Assembly: GCF_014897815.1 (NCBI RefSeq)
Contig: NZ_JABUZG010000055.1
Coordinates: forward strand, 98,729-162,728
Origin: Psychrobacter sp. PG1
GTDB taxonomy: Bacteria > Pseudomonadota > Gammaproteobacteria > Pseudomonadales > Moraxellaceae
Reading direction: 5' to 3'
Length of the DNA stretch: 64,000 bases
Shown: positions 41,218 to 50,726 of the stretch, in pieces
How positions within the stretch are numbered: position 1 is the stretch's first letter
Layout of the letters: every line of letters begins with the position of its first letter
Notes under the pieces: generated by a model
The model's input: the letters and a program-made list of their open reading frames with translations, nothing else
The model's database searches: none
What the model was told of the DNA's origin: nothing
Made by a program: the position numbers and the translations under genes

Positions 41218-42243
41218 ATGAAAAATAAGATATTAGTCACAGGTGGTGCTGGTTATATTGGCACACACACCTGTATCGGACTGCATGAAGCTGGGTATGA
41301 GATTGTAGTTTACGACAACTTATCTAATAGTAGTCGTGAAGCAATCAATCGTGTCTCAAATCTCATTGGTCAACCTATTGAGTTTATCGAAGGCGATATT
41401 CGCGATGCTGAGTCACTTAGACAAGTGTTTTTATCTCATCAGTTCTTCGGTGTCATTCATTTTGCAGGATTAAAGGCCGTTGGTGAATCTGTCGCCAAGC
41501 CACTGCTATATTACAATAACAACGTCAGTGGTACCATTACCTTACTAGAAGTTATGGCAGAGTATGATGTCAAAAACCTTGTTTTTTCTTCCTCTGCGAC
41601 TGTTTATGGCGACCCTGAAATCCTACCTATCGATGAGAAATCGCCACGTTCTTGCACCAATCCCTATGGTCAAAGCAAACTGGTCGTTGAGTATATTCTA
41701 GAAGATTTGGCAGTATCGGATAGCAGTTGGAATTTAATTACACTTAGATATTTTAACCCTATAGGCGCACACCCATCTGGGCAGATTGGTGAAGACCCTA
41801 ATGATATCCCTAATAATCTGATGCCTTATATCTCGCAAGTTGCAGTCGGTAAACTTGAACAATTAAGTATTTTTGGTAGTGACTATCCTACCGTCGATGG
41901 CACTGGCGTACGTGATTTTATTCATGTCACTGATTTAGCACAAGGTCATGTGGCCGCGTTAAGTTATCTAGAACAGCAAGTTGCTCCAGTAGGATTTTTA
42001 CCGATTAACCTTGGCTCTGGCAAGGGCAGCTCAGTTTTAGAGTTGGTCACTGCTTTTGAGAATGTCACTGGGCAAAAAATTCCTTACCAGTTTACGGACC
42101 GCCGTGCAGGTGACATTGCTAGTTGCTATGCCAGTGCGGATAAAGCGAAAGAATTATTAGGCTGGGAAGCCAAGCTGTCTATTACTGAGATGTGTCAAGA
42201 TACATGGCGTTGGCAGAGCAAGAATCCTAATGGTTATGCGTAG
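41218..42243 (+). CDS. galE: UDP-glucose 4-epimerase
   Basis: GalE interconverts UDP-glucose and UDP-galactose. From ATG 41218 it has 341 residues. The NAD-binding motif is GGAGYIGTHTC at the N-terminus. The catalytic Ser is in SSSATVYGDPE and the Tyr-Lys pair in NPYGQSKLVVE. VRDFIHVTDLAQGHVAAL is also typical. An in-frame ATG at 41158 would start inside the sucD terminator and is rejected. It opens the glycan gene block and feeds UDP-galactose to it. Confidence 0.96.
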   Translation: MKNKILVTGGAGYIGTHTCIGLHEAGYEIVVYDNLSNSSREAINRVSNLIGQPIEFIEGDIRDAESLRQVFLSHQFFGVIHFAGLKAVGESVAKPLLYYNNNVSGTITLLEVMAEYDVKNLVFSSSATVYGDPEILPIDEKSPRSCTNPYGQSKLVVEYILEDLAVSDSSWNLITLRYFNPIGAHPSGQIGEDPNDIPNNLMPYISQVAVGKLEQLSIFGSDYPTVDGTGVRDFIHVTDLAQGHVAALSYLEQQVAPVGFLPINLGSGKGSSVLELVTAFENVTGQKIPYQFTDRRAGDIASCYASADKAKELLGWEAKLSITEMCQDTWRWQSKNPNGYA

Positions 42244-42295
42244 CTCTATATATTATTTCTAATTTCTTAATTTAATGGTTTATCAAGAGGGTCTT

Positions 42296-43852
42296 ATGAG
42301 TATTCTTATCCAAACTGGACATCGTTCGTCTTGCTCAGATGTCATTATGCAAAAACTGTATGAGCGCGGATTGGGTCAACCATCTAATAGTTTTACTCAT
42401 CATATGACCGCACAGCAAGTGGCAGATAAGCTGTATCAGATAGTATCACGTACAGGGATATCAGTCGCTAATAATAAGTTGGCTGATAATGTGATGGTTG
42501 ATCTGCTATTGTCCAATTTAGATACTCAAAACTGGGGCTGGTCGGCTGAAAATAACCTGTTTGCTATGGATCTTTGGCAGAAGCTAGAGTCAGAAGCTAG
42601 GTTTATTTTGGTATTTGATCATCCAAGTTATCTTTTAGACCAATTAATAGACACGGATCTGACTGTAGATACCATCGATCAAGTTATGTCTGAGTGGGTA
42701 GATTACCATCAAAAAATGCTTGAAGTACTTGAGGCTCATGAGGAAATAGCCATACTGATCGAAGGCAGCTGTGCAGTTCATAACATTAGCAAGCTAGGAA
42801 AGCAAGTCGAGTCTATTTCTAGTGATTTACATTTGAAAAAGCATTGGCAAGTCTTTCAAGATACTACAGATTTAACCTCAAATAATGATACTGACGCTGT
42901 TAACCAAAGTAGTGCAGCTATAGATTATATTAATAATGAAATTCTAAAAAAATACCCAGAAATGATCAAGCTGTTTAATACGCTACTTAATAAAGCAGCT
43001 ATAAAAAGTAGTGAGCCAATCTATAGAACTAAACAGGCTGATTTAACAGAGTTGGTTACTGTCTTAAATACTCTACACGATAAGCAAGAAAAACCCCAGC
43101 ACTTAGTAGAAAAAGAACTACTTGTAGAGAAATTACATCATATTCAAGTACAGTTAGAAAATCATTTGTCAGTAAATGAAGTATACAAACAGCAGAAAAT
43201 AAAAGAATGTGGTCTACTTGAAAAAAAATTAGAAGAAGCGGTTTTAGCTCAGCAAGAAGCAGAGAAGCGTGCTACTACCCATCAAAAATCAATTGACAAC
43301 TACAAATCTAAAGTAGAGCAGCTATCGAAAGATAATCAGAATGCAGCAAATGTTATAGATGGGAAGAGCTTAGCTGAGAGTCTAAAACAAGAAAACGAGA
43401 TGTTGCTTAAGCAGCTACATCATACTCAAGAAGAGCTAGAGAAGTACTACTTAAAAAGTCAGTCATTATCGCCTTCTAAAGAGGTTACGCAGTCACAAGC
43501 AACTATTCAGAAACCCTCTAAGGCACCAGTATATTATGGAGCAGCCGATAGAGTGAAAAATGATCTGCCGTATAGGCTTGGATCAAAGATTGTTAAAGTG
43601 AAAAACCCTAAAGATTTAGCGGTGCTTCCTCTAACTTTAGCCAAAGAATACTCTGACTTTCAAAAGAATGGAGGTTTTAAGTATCCAACCCCTGAAATAG
43701 AAGATTCTAAAGATATTCAAGAAATGGAAAAAGTGAAAAAACATCTTTCATATCAAATTGGGCAAGCCTTGGTAGAGAGTTTTGAATCCCCTAGAAAAAT
43801 GTTATTTGCTCCATTAAGTATAGGTAAAAAAATAATCATTTTTAATAAATAA
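42296..43852 (+). CDS. Sulfotransferase-like / coiled-coil protein of a glycan cluster
   Basis: This 518-residue protein starts at ATG 42296 after AGAGGGT. The N-terminal 160 residues (ILIQTGHRSSCSDVIMQKL, then WSAENNLFAMDLWQKLE and FILVFDHPSYLL) resemble the P-loop sulfotransferase fold but lack a clean RSGTS-type phosphate loop. A coiled coil follows at about 270-400 (LLEKKLEEAVLAQQEAEKR). The C-terminus carries two related 30-residue segments, LPYRLGSKIVKVKN...LPLTLAKEY (from residue 424) and LSYQIGQALVESFES...APLSIGKKI (from 484), a motif I associate with surface-glycan enzymes. Catalytic activity is doubtful. A role in building or anchoring the glycan machinery is inference. Confidence 0.55.
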   Translation: MSILIQTGHRSSCSDVIMQKLYERGLGQPSNSFTHHMTAQQVADKLYQIVSRTGISVANNKLADNVMVDLLLSNLDTQNWGWSAENNLFAMDLWQKLESEARFILVFDHPSYLLDQLIDTDLTVDTIDQVMSEWVDYHQKMLEVLEAHEEIAILIEGSCAVHNISKLGKQVESISSDLHLKKHWQVFQDTTDLTSNNDTDAVNQSSAAIDYINNEILKKYPEMIKLFNTLLNKAAIKSSEPIYRTKQADLTELVTVLNTLHDKQEKPQHLVEKELLVEKLHHIQVQLENHLSVNEVYKQQKIKECGLLEKKLEEAVLAQQEAEKRATTHQKSIDNYKSKVEQLSKDNQNAANVIDGKSLAESLKQENEMLLKQLHHTQEELEKYYLKSQSLSPSKEVTQSQATIQKPSKAPVYYGAADRVKNDLPYRLGSKIVKVKNPKDLAVLPLTLAKEYSDFQKNGGFKYPTPEIEDSKDIQEMEKVKKHLSYQIGQALVESFESPRKMLFAPLSIGKKIIIFNK

Positions 43853-43879
43853 CTAAATAATTTTTTAGTAGGAAAGGAT

Positions 43880-46069
43880 ATGAGTATAGTAAAAGCTAAC
43901 CAACTTGTCAGAGAAGGTAAGTTTAAAGAAGCTGAGTCTATGTATAAAAGTCTATACAATAAGACTAAGCTTGAAATGTATAGATTTGGTATGGAGCACT
44001 CAAGAAGAAAACAAAAAGAGAACTCCTCCATAAAGTATAATTCTAATCTTAACTCTACTGATGCAGTAAATGAAAAAAGAAGGATTTTATTTATTACAGC
44101 AGGCTTGAAAGGCCCAACAGCGGGCGGTGGGATTGCTACATGCTTTCATAGTATGGTTAAAACAATGGGGATGTTGAGCACTACTGAAACAGATGTATTA
44201 TATATTGCACATCCTTATTATTCTCAAGGAACTTATGAGAGTTGGAAGAATAGTTACAAAGAATATTGCAATGCAAATTTTATTGTAATAAATGTAGATA
44301 ATAAAAATTATGGTACAAAAGAAATGAAGCGTTCACATGCTATTCTGGAGTACTTGATGGAGAACGAAGGACTATATGATAGAGTTGTATTTCATGATTT
44401 TATGGGGCTGGCTTATTATACTGTTTTAGCTAAAAAATTTGGTGTAGGCTTATCAAATACTAAAGTAATAATATCTGGTCATGGCAATCATATGCTATCT
44501 AACTTTTTTGGTAAAAAGAAAGTTGATTCTTGGCATACAAAAGCCATTTTATTTATGGAAAGAATGTCATTAAAATATGCTGATGAGGTTACTTCCCCTA
44601 GTAGTTTTTACAAAGACTGGCTGTCAGGTAATTTAGAGATAGATAAGAATAAGATTGTAGTTTTACCTAATATAATATATACCAGCGATAGTAAAGAAAA
44701 AATAGATGTAACTTTTAAGGATGACACAAAAAAGCTTTTAGTTTTTTATGGAAGAATAGAAAGATTAAAGGGCATTGATTTACTCATTGAAGCAATTAAG
44801 AAGTCCAATAGTAAACAAGTAGTACATAATATTTTGATTGCTGGCTTATCTACTAAAATAGATGGTTTAGATGCCAAAGACTATATTGCTAAAGCTCTAA
44901 CATCGGTGAACTGTGAGGTTCAGTATAAATTTAATTGTCAGCCAACAGAAGTGTTTAACTATATTAAAGAAAACAAAGGAACTTGCATCTTACCAACATT
45001 AGGTGAAAATGCTCCTTGTATAGTAGTTGAATGTATTCTTCACGGTGTTCCTTTTCTTGCTTCAGACATTCCAGGTATTAAGGAAATGGTAAGTGATAAG
45101 TACCATTCTACCTATTTGTTCCAAACAGGATCTTTGTTAGAACTAACTGAAAAAATACAGCTTGAAACGCCTGCACCTACTGATAGTGTTCTATCATATA
45201 ATATGCAGCAAAATGAGCTAGTATGGGTGGATTATCTATCACAAAAGAGTAATCAACTGGTGGTTTTACCCTCTAGAATTAAAGATCAGAAAAGACCTCT
45301 TATCAGTGTGGTTATTCCAACCTGCGATAGGCCTGAACTACTAGAAGCTGCCGTTGAATCTATTTATAATCAATCATACAGTAATTTTGAAATTATAATA
45401 GTGGACGACGCTAGTGTTGATAGTGAATTGAACAGAAGTGTTGCAAGTAAGTATTCTTGTAGTTACGTATATTTGTCAGATAAAAGCTATAAAGGCTTGG
45501 CTTGTAACACCGCTGTTGAATATGCTAAAGGAGAGTATATTTGCTTTTTCGATGATGATGACATTGCTCATCCAGATATGCTAGATAGATATGTTGTAGC
45601 CTTTAACCGTAGTGATGTAAATATATTATCTGGTTTTTGTGAAGTTTTTGAACATGATACGAGTTATACTTCAACAAGTGAAAATTACTACTCATTAGCC
45701 CTAGGAGGTGGTTTAGAAGTAAATCTAAGTATCAATATGTTTGGTAAAGGCAGTTTTATTATTGATACTCAGTTTTTTAAAGAAATTGGTGGTTATGAGG
45801 TAGACGAGTCTGCAGTGCCTATGGTGGATTATAGGTTTTATATAAAAGCATCTTTAATGGGCGCTGAGATATCAATTATTCCTCAAGCACAGTATTTTTA
45901 TCGCAAAAACTCTCCTAAAAGCTTGTATTATTTAAGTGGCAACAATAGGACACAGCAGTTCTTAGCTAAAGCTTCTATTCAAAATATACTAGAGAAAAAA
46001 CTGGGTAGAGATATAGGTAAAGCTGTAGCGCCAATGATTTGGGATGTCTCATTACCTCATTATAAATAA
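43880..46069 (+). CDS. Two-domain glycosyltransferase (GT4-type then GT2-type)
   Basis: This 729-residue fusion protein starts with a short helical, TPR-like segment (residues 1-55). A GT-B (GT4-like) domain follows at about 68-440: it begins RRILFITAGLKGPTAGGG, includes LLVFYGRIERLKGIDLLIEA, and has the E-x7-E motif ENAPCIVVE at 376-384. A GT-A (GT2-like) domain spans about 472-729, starting LISVVIPTCDRPELLEAA, with VDDAS (508-512) and the metal-binding FDDDD (557-561). One polypeptide thus offers two transfer sites. AGGAAAGG precedes the ATG. Codon use is markedly AT-rich compared with the flanking TCA genes, suggesting horizontal origin. The sugars transferred are unknown. Confidence 0.85.
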   Translation: MSIVKANQLVREGKFKEAESMYKSLYNKTKLEMYRFGMEHSRRKQKENSSIKYNSNLNSTDAVNEKRRILFITAGLKGPTAGGGIATCFHSMVKTMGMLSTTETDVLYIAHPYYSQGTYESWKNSYKEYCNANFIVINVDNKNYGTKEMKRSHAILEYLMENEGLYDRVVFHDFMGLAYYTVLAKKFGVGLSNTKVIISGHGNHMLSNFFGKKKVDSWHTKAILFMERMSLKYADEVTSPSSFYKDWLSGNLEIDKNKIVVLPNIIYTSDSKEKIDVTFKDDTKKLLVFYGRIERLKGIDLLIEAIKKSNSKQVVHNILIAGLSTKIDGLDAKDYIAKALTSVNCEVQYKFNCQPTEVFNYIKENKGTCILPTLGENAPCIVVECILHGVPFLASDIPGIKEMVSDKYHSTYLFQTGSLLELTEKIQLETPAPTDSVLSYNMQQNELVWVDYLSQKSNQLVVLPSRIKDQKRPLISVVIPTCDRPELLEAAVESIYNQSYSNFEIIIVDDASVDSELNRSVASKYSCSYVYLSDKSYKGLACNTAVEYAKGEYICFFDDDDIAHPDMLDRYVVAFNRSDVNILSGFCEVFEHDTSYTSTSENYYSLALGGGLEVNLSINMFGKGSFIIDTQFFKEIGGYEVDESAVPMVDYRFYIKASLMGAEISIIPQAQYFYRKNSPKSLYYLSGNNRTQQFLAKASIQNILEKKLGRDIGKAVAPMIWDVSLPHYK

Positions 46070-46095
46070 TAAAGAAAATATAGGATTGCTATATA

Positions 46096-47068
46096 ATGAA
46101 TGATTTATTTTTTGAGCACGTAAATCGAAATAATAGCGAAGGAGAATTTATATTTGTCACTTTTTCAGCTTTTTCTCAATTGAATGCTAACTTTTTTGGT
46201 AAGGATTTTTTTTGTTAAGAAAAATATTGAAGCTATATTGATTTCTCAGAAGGATGTTAATCACTGGTGGCATACAGAAGAAATCTTTAAGGTTGCTGAT
46301 ATAGTAAATAAAATAAAGAAACAAAGTGATAAAAAAGTTGTTTTGTATGGTGCTTCTATGGGTGGTTATGCAGCTGTACATTATAGAAATATATTTGATG
46401 CAGAGCTATCTATTGCTATTGCACCACAAATATTTATTGATAAGAGTGTTGCCTATTACGAAAATAGATGGCAAAAAGAGCTTGATGCATTACAAGGAAA
46501 AATGATTTTTAATGAAGTAGATAATATACGTGAACAGGAAGGAGTAATATATATATTATATGATCCTATACATATAATGGATAATAAACATATTATCAGT
46601 TATCAGGATTTAATTGATAATAGCACTGCTAAATTTATCGAAGTTCCATATTCAGGTCATGATTTAGCTCGATTTTTAAATAGTACTGGGGTTTTAAAGA
46701 GTATTGTTATTCAAATATATGAAGATGGAAAAATGAGTAATAATCTTCTAAGTAAGTTCTCAGAGCTCTACCTAGACGATCATAAAGCCTTTTTTAATTA
46801 TTTTCGTAAGGCGAGCCTTTCTTCTGAAAAACAAAATAAATTTCTTCTTGAAACCATGGAAAAACATTTAAAAGATTTAGAGAAAATGGATTTTGAAGCT
46901 CTGTATATGGTTGCTGAAACTCTATCAAATTTTGGTAGATATGAAGAAGCAATAAATATTTCTAAAAGGTCTATAGACATATATAAAACTAAAATGCTAA
47001 AAGATGCTCCAAGTTATTTATATGGAAAATATGAATTAATACTTAAGAAAAGCAAGAGTGGATTATGA
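46096..47068 (+). pseudogene. Alpha/beta-hydrolase-like gene broken by a frameshift at a T8 tract
   Basis: The reading frame opens at ATG 46096 (AGGA ten bases upstream) with MNDLFFEHVNRNNSEG and ends at a TAA (46216-46218) right after a run of eight Ts. The next frame continues VKKNIEAILISQKDVNHWW to 47068. Reading seven Ts joins both into one protein of about 323 residues. It has a serine-hydrolase nucleophile elbow, GASMGGYAA, a candidate Asp in LYDPIHIMD and a His in YSGHDLARF. A helical TPR-like tail follows. The stop overlaps the ugd start (ATGA), so the whole unit looks like a real, coupled gene. It may be inactive, phase-variable, slippage-expressed, or misread by sequencing. An ATG at 46184 is probably not the true start. 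Confidence 0.7.
46206..46213. repeat. T8 homopolymer at the frameshift
   Basis: Eight consecutive Ts (46206-46213) sit exactly where the two frames of the hydrolase gene must join. Loss of one T restores an open frame; such tracts are known sites of slipped-strand mispairing. Confidence 0.9.
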
Positions 47069-48234
47069 AAATAACTATCGTAGGCACAGGGTATGTCGGT
47101 CTATCAAATGCTGTATTACTAGCACAGCAGCACACCGTGATTGCTTTAGATATTGACGAAAATAAAATCAATAAAATCAATCAGCGTCAGTCACCTATCG
47201 ATGACAAAGAAATAGAGAACTTTTTAGCGCGTAAAGAGCTGGATTTGCATGCAACGATAGACAAGGTGCAGGCTTATATCGATGCGGACTATGTGCTGAT
47301 AGCCACACCGACCAACTACGATACAGATACCAACTCATTTGATACTAGTAGTGTTGAGACGGTAATTAAAGACGTACTAGCAATTAATGCTGATGCTCTT
47401 ATCATCATTAAATCTACTATTCCTGTTGGCTTTACCCAAAAAACGAAAAAGAAACTGGGCATTGATAATCTTATCTTTGCTCCTGAGTTTCTACGAGAAG
47501 GTAAAGCGCTGTACGATAATCTTTATCCATCACGTATCATCGTTGGTGAACAATCAGAGCGCGCCCAGAGTTTTGCGCAGATGGTGGCAGATTGTGCGGT
47601 TAAAGAAAATCCAGCTATTCTATTAACTAATAGTGCGGAGGCAGAAGCCGTCAAGCTATTTGCTAACACTTATCTTGCGCTGCGCGTTTCTTACTTTAAC
47701 GAGCTTGATACTTATGCCGCTGTTCATGGCCTAGATACTGAGCAGATAATTAAAGGTGTTTGTTTAGACCCACGGGTAGGGGATTTTTATAACAATCCAT
47801 CCTTTGGCTATGGTGGCTATTGTCTCCCTAAAGACACTCAGCAGCTACTGGCTAATTATGAAAATGTACCGCAGAATTTAATACAAGCAGTGGTTTCATC
47901 AAATAATACTCGTAAAGAGTTTATCGCTAATGATATCGTATCGAGTAATCCTAAGATGGTGGGTATTTATCGTCTGATCATGAAAGCAGGATCTGATAAT
48001 TTCCGTGCATCGGCTATCCAAGGTATCATCAAGCACTTAAAAAGATTGGGTACGACTGTCATTATCTATGAGCCAAAGTCTGATGAAGGTAGCTTTTTAG
48101 ATTGTGAAATTGTGAATGACTTAGAGGCTTTTAAGAATAGGGCAGATATTATCGTAGCCAATCGACTATCAGAAGAGTTATCAGGTAGCTTAGATAAAGT
48201 ATATACTCGAGATTTATCTGGTTCAGATTACTAA
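47065..48234 (+). CDS. ugd: UDP-glucose 6-dehydrogenase
   Basis: Ugd oxidises UDP-glucose to UDP-glucuronate in two NAD-dependent steps. The 389-residue protein has the NAD motif [16 protein letters not shown], the TPTNYD segment, [21 protein letters not shown], the catalytic lysine in [11 protein letters not shown] and the catalytic cysteine 253 in [10 protein letters not shown]. Length is typical of the short Wbp/Ugd type. Its ATG overlaps the stop of the upstream hydrolase gene, so translation is probably coupled. GC content rises again from here. Confidence 0.96.
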   Translation: MKITIVGTGYVGLSNAVLLAQQHTVIALDIDENKINKINQRQSPIDDKEIENFLARKELDLHATIDKVQAYIDADYVLIATPTNYDTDTNSFDTSSVETVIKDVLAINADALIIIKSTIPVGFTQKTKKKLGIDNLIFAPEFLREGKALYDNLYPSRIIVGEQSERAQSFAQMVADCAVKENPAILLTNSAEAEAVKLFANTYLALRVSYFNELDTYAAVHGLDTEQIIKGVCLDPRVGDFYNNPSFGYGGYCLPKDTQQLLANYENVPQNLIQAVVSSNNTRKEFIANDIVSSNPKMVGIYRLIMKAGSDNFRASAIQGIIKHLKRLGTTVIIYEPKSDEGSFLDCEIVNDLEAFKNRADIIVANRLSEELSGSLDKVYTRDLSGSDY

Positions 48235-48246
48235 TTAGGTCTCGAT

Positions 48247-49770
48247 TTGAAATACTTTTTTTATGTTAGGAATAAACCGTTTACTCAGGCTTTAGCGGCG
48301 TTAAAGCCTAGGCTGCGCTATACTACTGCTAAACGGCGTTGGTATGCAGCACGTTTAGGCTTGTATCATACCGTCTTAGAATATTCATCATGGTTACCAG
48401 TAAAGACACCACGCCATAAATTAGTGTTTACCATTGCTAATATTAAGCGTCAGAAATTAACCGACAGTATGGCCAAAAGTCATATAGAGTATATCTTATA
48501 TCATAAAAGATACCGTCAATTTCATCATGAATTTATTAAAGAGACAATATCTTTCTATCCTGAAGTGATATGTAATTTTTTGAAAGTGCAGAAAGAAAAG
48601 GTAGGTACTTTAGATAGAAGCTATTATCAGGGTTTATATATTGCGCTTTTACGACAGTATTACCCACTAGATACTAACATCGATAATTACTTAAATGGTT
48701 TTTTATCATACCAAGCAGATGATGAGTATGCAGATAAAAGATGTCTCTACAATAATATAGCACTTCATATGCCACTGGCTAAGCTTGCCAATTTAAATGA
48801 AATATTTACTCATCATCAGCTTAGTCAAATAGCACTGTCTGATGAGCAACAGCCTTTTACGGTGACCAATCTACGAGTAATAGAGCAAATAAATAAAGAT
48901 CAAGACTCTCAAAGTAATAGTAAGCTGCATAAAGTGACCGTTATGATCACTACTTATAATGCCAGCGAAACGATAGATAGCTGTATTCATAGCCTACTAC
49001 AGCAGACATGGCAAGATTTAGAAATAATAGTGGTTGATGATGCCAGTACCGATGATACCTTACTGCGTTTGCAGCACCTAAGTGCTTACAATACCGCTAT
49101 AAAAGTTATTTCTCTACCAAAAAATACAGGTACATTTGCTGCCAAAAGCATTGGTGCACAATATGCGACAGGTGAATTTTTAACCTGTCAAGATTCTGAT
49201 GATTGGGCACATCCACAAAAAATAGCAGAGCAAGTGCGGCCATTGATAGAAGACGCTAGTATCATTGCCACGACATCCCATTGGTTGAGATTAGATTATG
49301 ATGGCCAATATTATGTACGTCAAATATATCCCTTTCTGCGTCAAAACCCAGCTTCGCCTATGTTTCGTTTGCAAACAGTTAAACAAGAGACTGGTTTGTG
49401 GCATATCGTGCGCACAGGGGCTGATAGTGAGTTTTTTGAGCGTTTAAAGCTAGTCTATGGCAGTGAAAGCATCGTAATCGTTAAAAAACCGTTGACCATC
49501 GCCAGTCATCGTCCCAACTCCCTAATGACATCCGAGAAATTTGGTATTTATAATCGTACAGCAGCGCTGGCTCGTTTAGACTATTGGGAAGCATGGCGAC
49601 TATGGCACATAGATACACTTCATCAAAAAGCGTGTTTGGTTATGGCTAGTGTCGAAAAACAAGCAAATGCTCCACAAGCTTTATTTGTTGGAATACCAGA
49701 TAGCATTCAAGTAGATATGCTGAATTTAAAAGAAAACTTAGCCACACATGAAGTATTAAGTAAGCTTTGA
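48247..49770 (+). CDS. GT2-family glycosyltransferase
   Basis: This 507-residue protein has an N-terminal part of about 225 residues of unknown function, rich in Tyr, Arg and Leu and without signal peptide. A GT-A domain begins KVTVMITTYNASETIDSCI and contains IIVVDDAST (260-268) and CQDSDDWAHPQK, the nucleotide-sugar and metal sites. The chosen start is a TTG at 48247 with TAGGT upstream; no ATG fits as well. It lies 12 bases after ugd and is probably cotranscribed. Sugar donor and acceptor are unknown. Confidence 0.82.
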   Translation: MKYFFYVRNKPFTQALAALKPRLRYTTAKRRWYAARLGLYHTVLEYSSWLPVKTPRHKLVFTIANIKRQKLTDSMAKSHIEYILYHKRYRQFHHEFIKETISFYPEVICNFLKVQKEKVGTLDRSYYQGLYIALLRQYYPLDTNIDNYLNGFLSYQADDEYADKRCLYNNIALHMPLAKLANLNEIFTHHQLSQIALSDEQQPFTVTNLRVIEQINKDQDSQSNSKLHKVTVMITTYNASETIDSCIHSLLQQTWQDLEIIVVDDASTDDTLLRLQHLSAYNTAIKVISLPKNTGTFAAKSIGAQYATGEFLTCQDSDDWAHPQKIAEQVRPLIEDASIIATTSHWLRLDYDGQYYVRQIYPFLRQNPASPMFRLQTVKQETGLWHIVRTGADSEFFERLKLVYGSESIVIVKKPLTIASHRPNSLMTSEKFGIYNRTAALARLDYWEAWRLWHIDTLHQKACLVMASVEKQANAPQALFVGIPDSIQVDMLNLKENLATHEVLSKL

Positions 49771-49838
49771 AGTGAACCCTAGACAAGGCTTTTTATAATT
49801 GCTAATTATAGATATTAAGTTTATAGGATTATTGAAGT

Positions 49839-50723
49839 ATGAAAAAAATAACTCACGCCGTTATCCCTGTTGCAGGCTTTGGTACTCGTATGTTGCCATT
49901 GTCTAAATCTGTGCCAAAAGAGCTATTGCCGCTTGGCAATCGTCCTGCCATTCATTATGTCGTCGAAGAGGCGATTGCTGCTGGTATTAAGCATATTGTC
50001 TTGGTTGGTCATGCACAAAAGAGCGCGATTGAAAACTACTTCGATATCAATGCTGAGCTGGACAGTCAGCTCAGAACGAAATGTAAGGAGCAGCTGGCGG
50101 ACAGCTTAAACTGGCTACCAGATGATGTGACGGTTTCGATGATACGTCAGGGTAAGGCGTTGGGCTTGGGACACGCGGTACTCGCTGCGCGCCCGATTAT
50201 CGGTGAGCATGATTTTGCCGTATTATTGCCCGATGTTGTGCTTGATCCTTTTACGGGCGATATGGCTGCTGATAACTTAGCCTTTATGATTGATGCTTTT
50301 GCTGAAGACAACCATTCACAGATATTGGTGGATAAAGTCGCTGATGAAGATGTGCATAAGTATGGTATTGCCAAATTGAATGAAGCGTTTAGTGAAGTGA
50401 ATAGGGAAGATGATAAAGCAAATATAAATGCCAGCTTTAAAGTCGCGGGATTTATAGAAAAGCCCAACTTAGCCGATGCTCCTTCGAAATTAGCAGTTGT
50501 TGGTCGTTATGTCTTTAGCAATCATATCTTTGATTATTTGGCCAATACCAAAGCCTCGGTCGGTGGTGAAATTCAGCTGACCGATGCGATTGATGCGTTG
50601 ATTAGCGAATACGGCGTGAATGTCACGACCATGCGCGGCTACAGCTATGATGCAGGCGATATGCGCTCATATATGCAAGCATTTATCTATTTTGCTGAGC
50701 AGCAATTAGCAGAAGATGAGTAG
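49839..50723 (+). CDS. galU: UTP-glucose-1-phosphate uridylyltransferase
   Basis: GalU makes UDP-glucose from UTP and glucose 1-phosphate, supplying both GalE and Ugd. The 294-residue protein shows the nucleotide-binding VAGFGTRMLPLSKSVPKELL at the start, RPAIHYVVEEAIAAGI, RQGKALGLGHAVLAA, VLLPDVVLDPF and GGEIQLTDAIDAL. Its stop is three bases before the pgi start, so the two are surely in one operon. Confidence 0.97.
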   Translation: MKKITHAVIPVAGFGTRMLPLSKSVPKELLPLGNRPAIHYVVEEAIAAGIKHIVLVGHAQKSAIENYFDINAELDSQLRTKCKEQLADSLNWLPDDVTVSMIRQGKALGLGHAVLAARPIIGEHDFAVLLPDVVLDPFTGDMAADNLAFMIDAFAEDNHSQILVDKVADEDVHKYGIAKLNEAFSEVNREDDKANINASFKVAGFIEKPNLADAPSKLAVVGRYVFSNHIFDYLANTKASVGGEIQLTDAIDALISEYGVNVTTMRGYSYDAGDMRSYMQAFIYFAEQQLAEDE

Positions 50724-50726
50724 CTG

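Noticed and set aside
46184..47068. Stand-alone 294-residue hydrolase starting at 46184
   Set aside because: The first ten residues before the T tract do not fit the fold. The frame upstream of the tract provides the missing N-terminal strand and has the ribosome-binding site.
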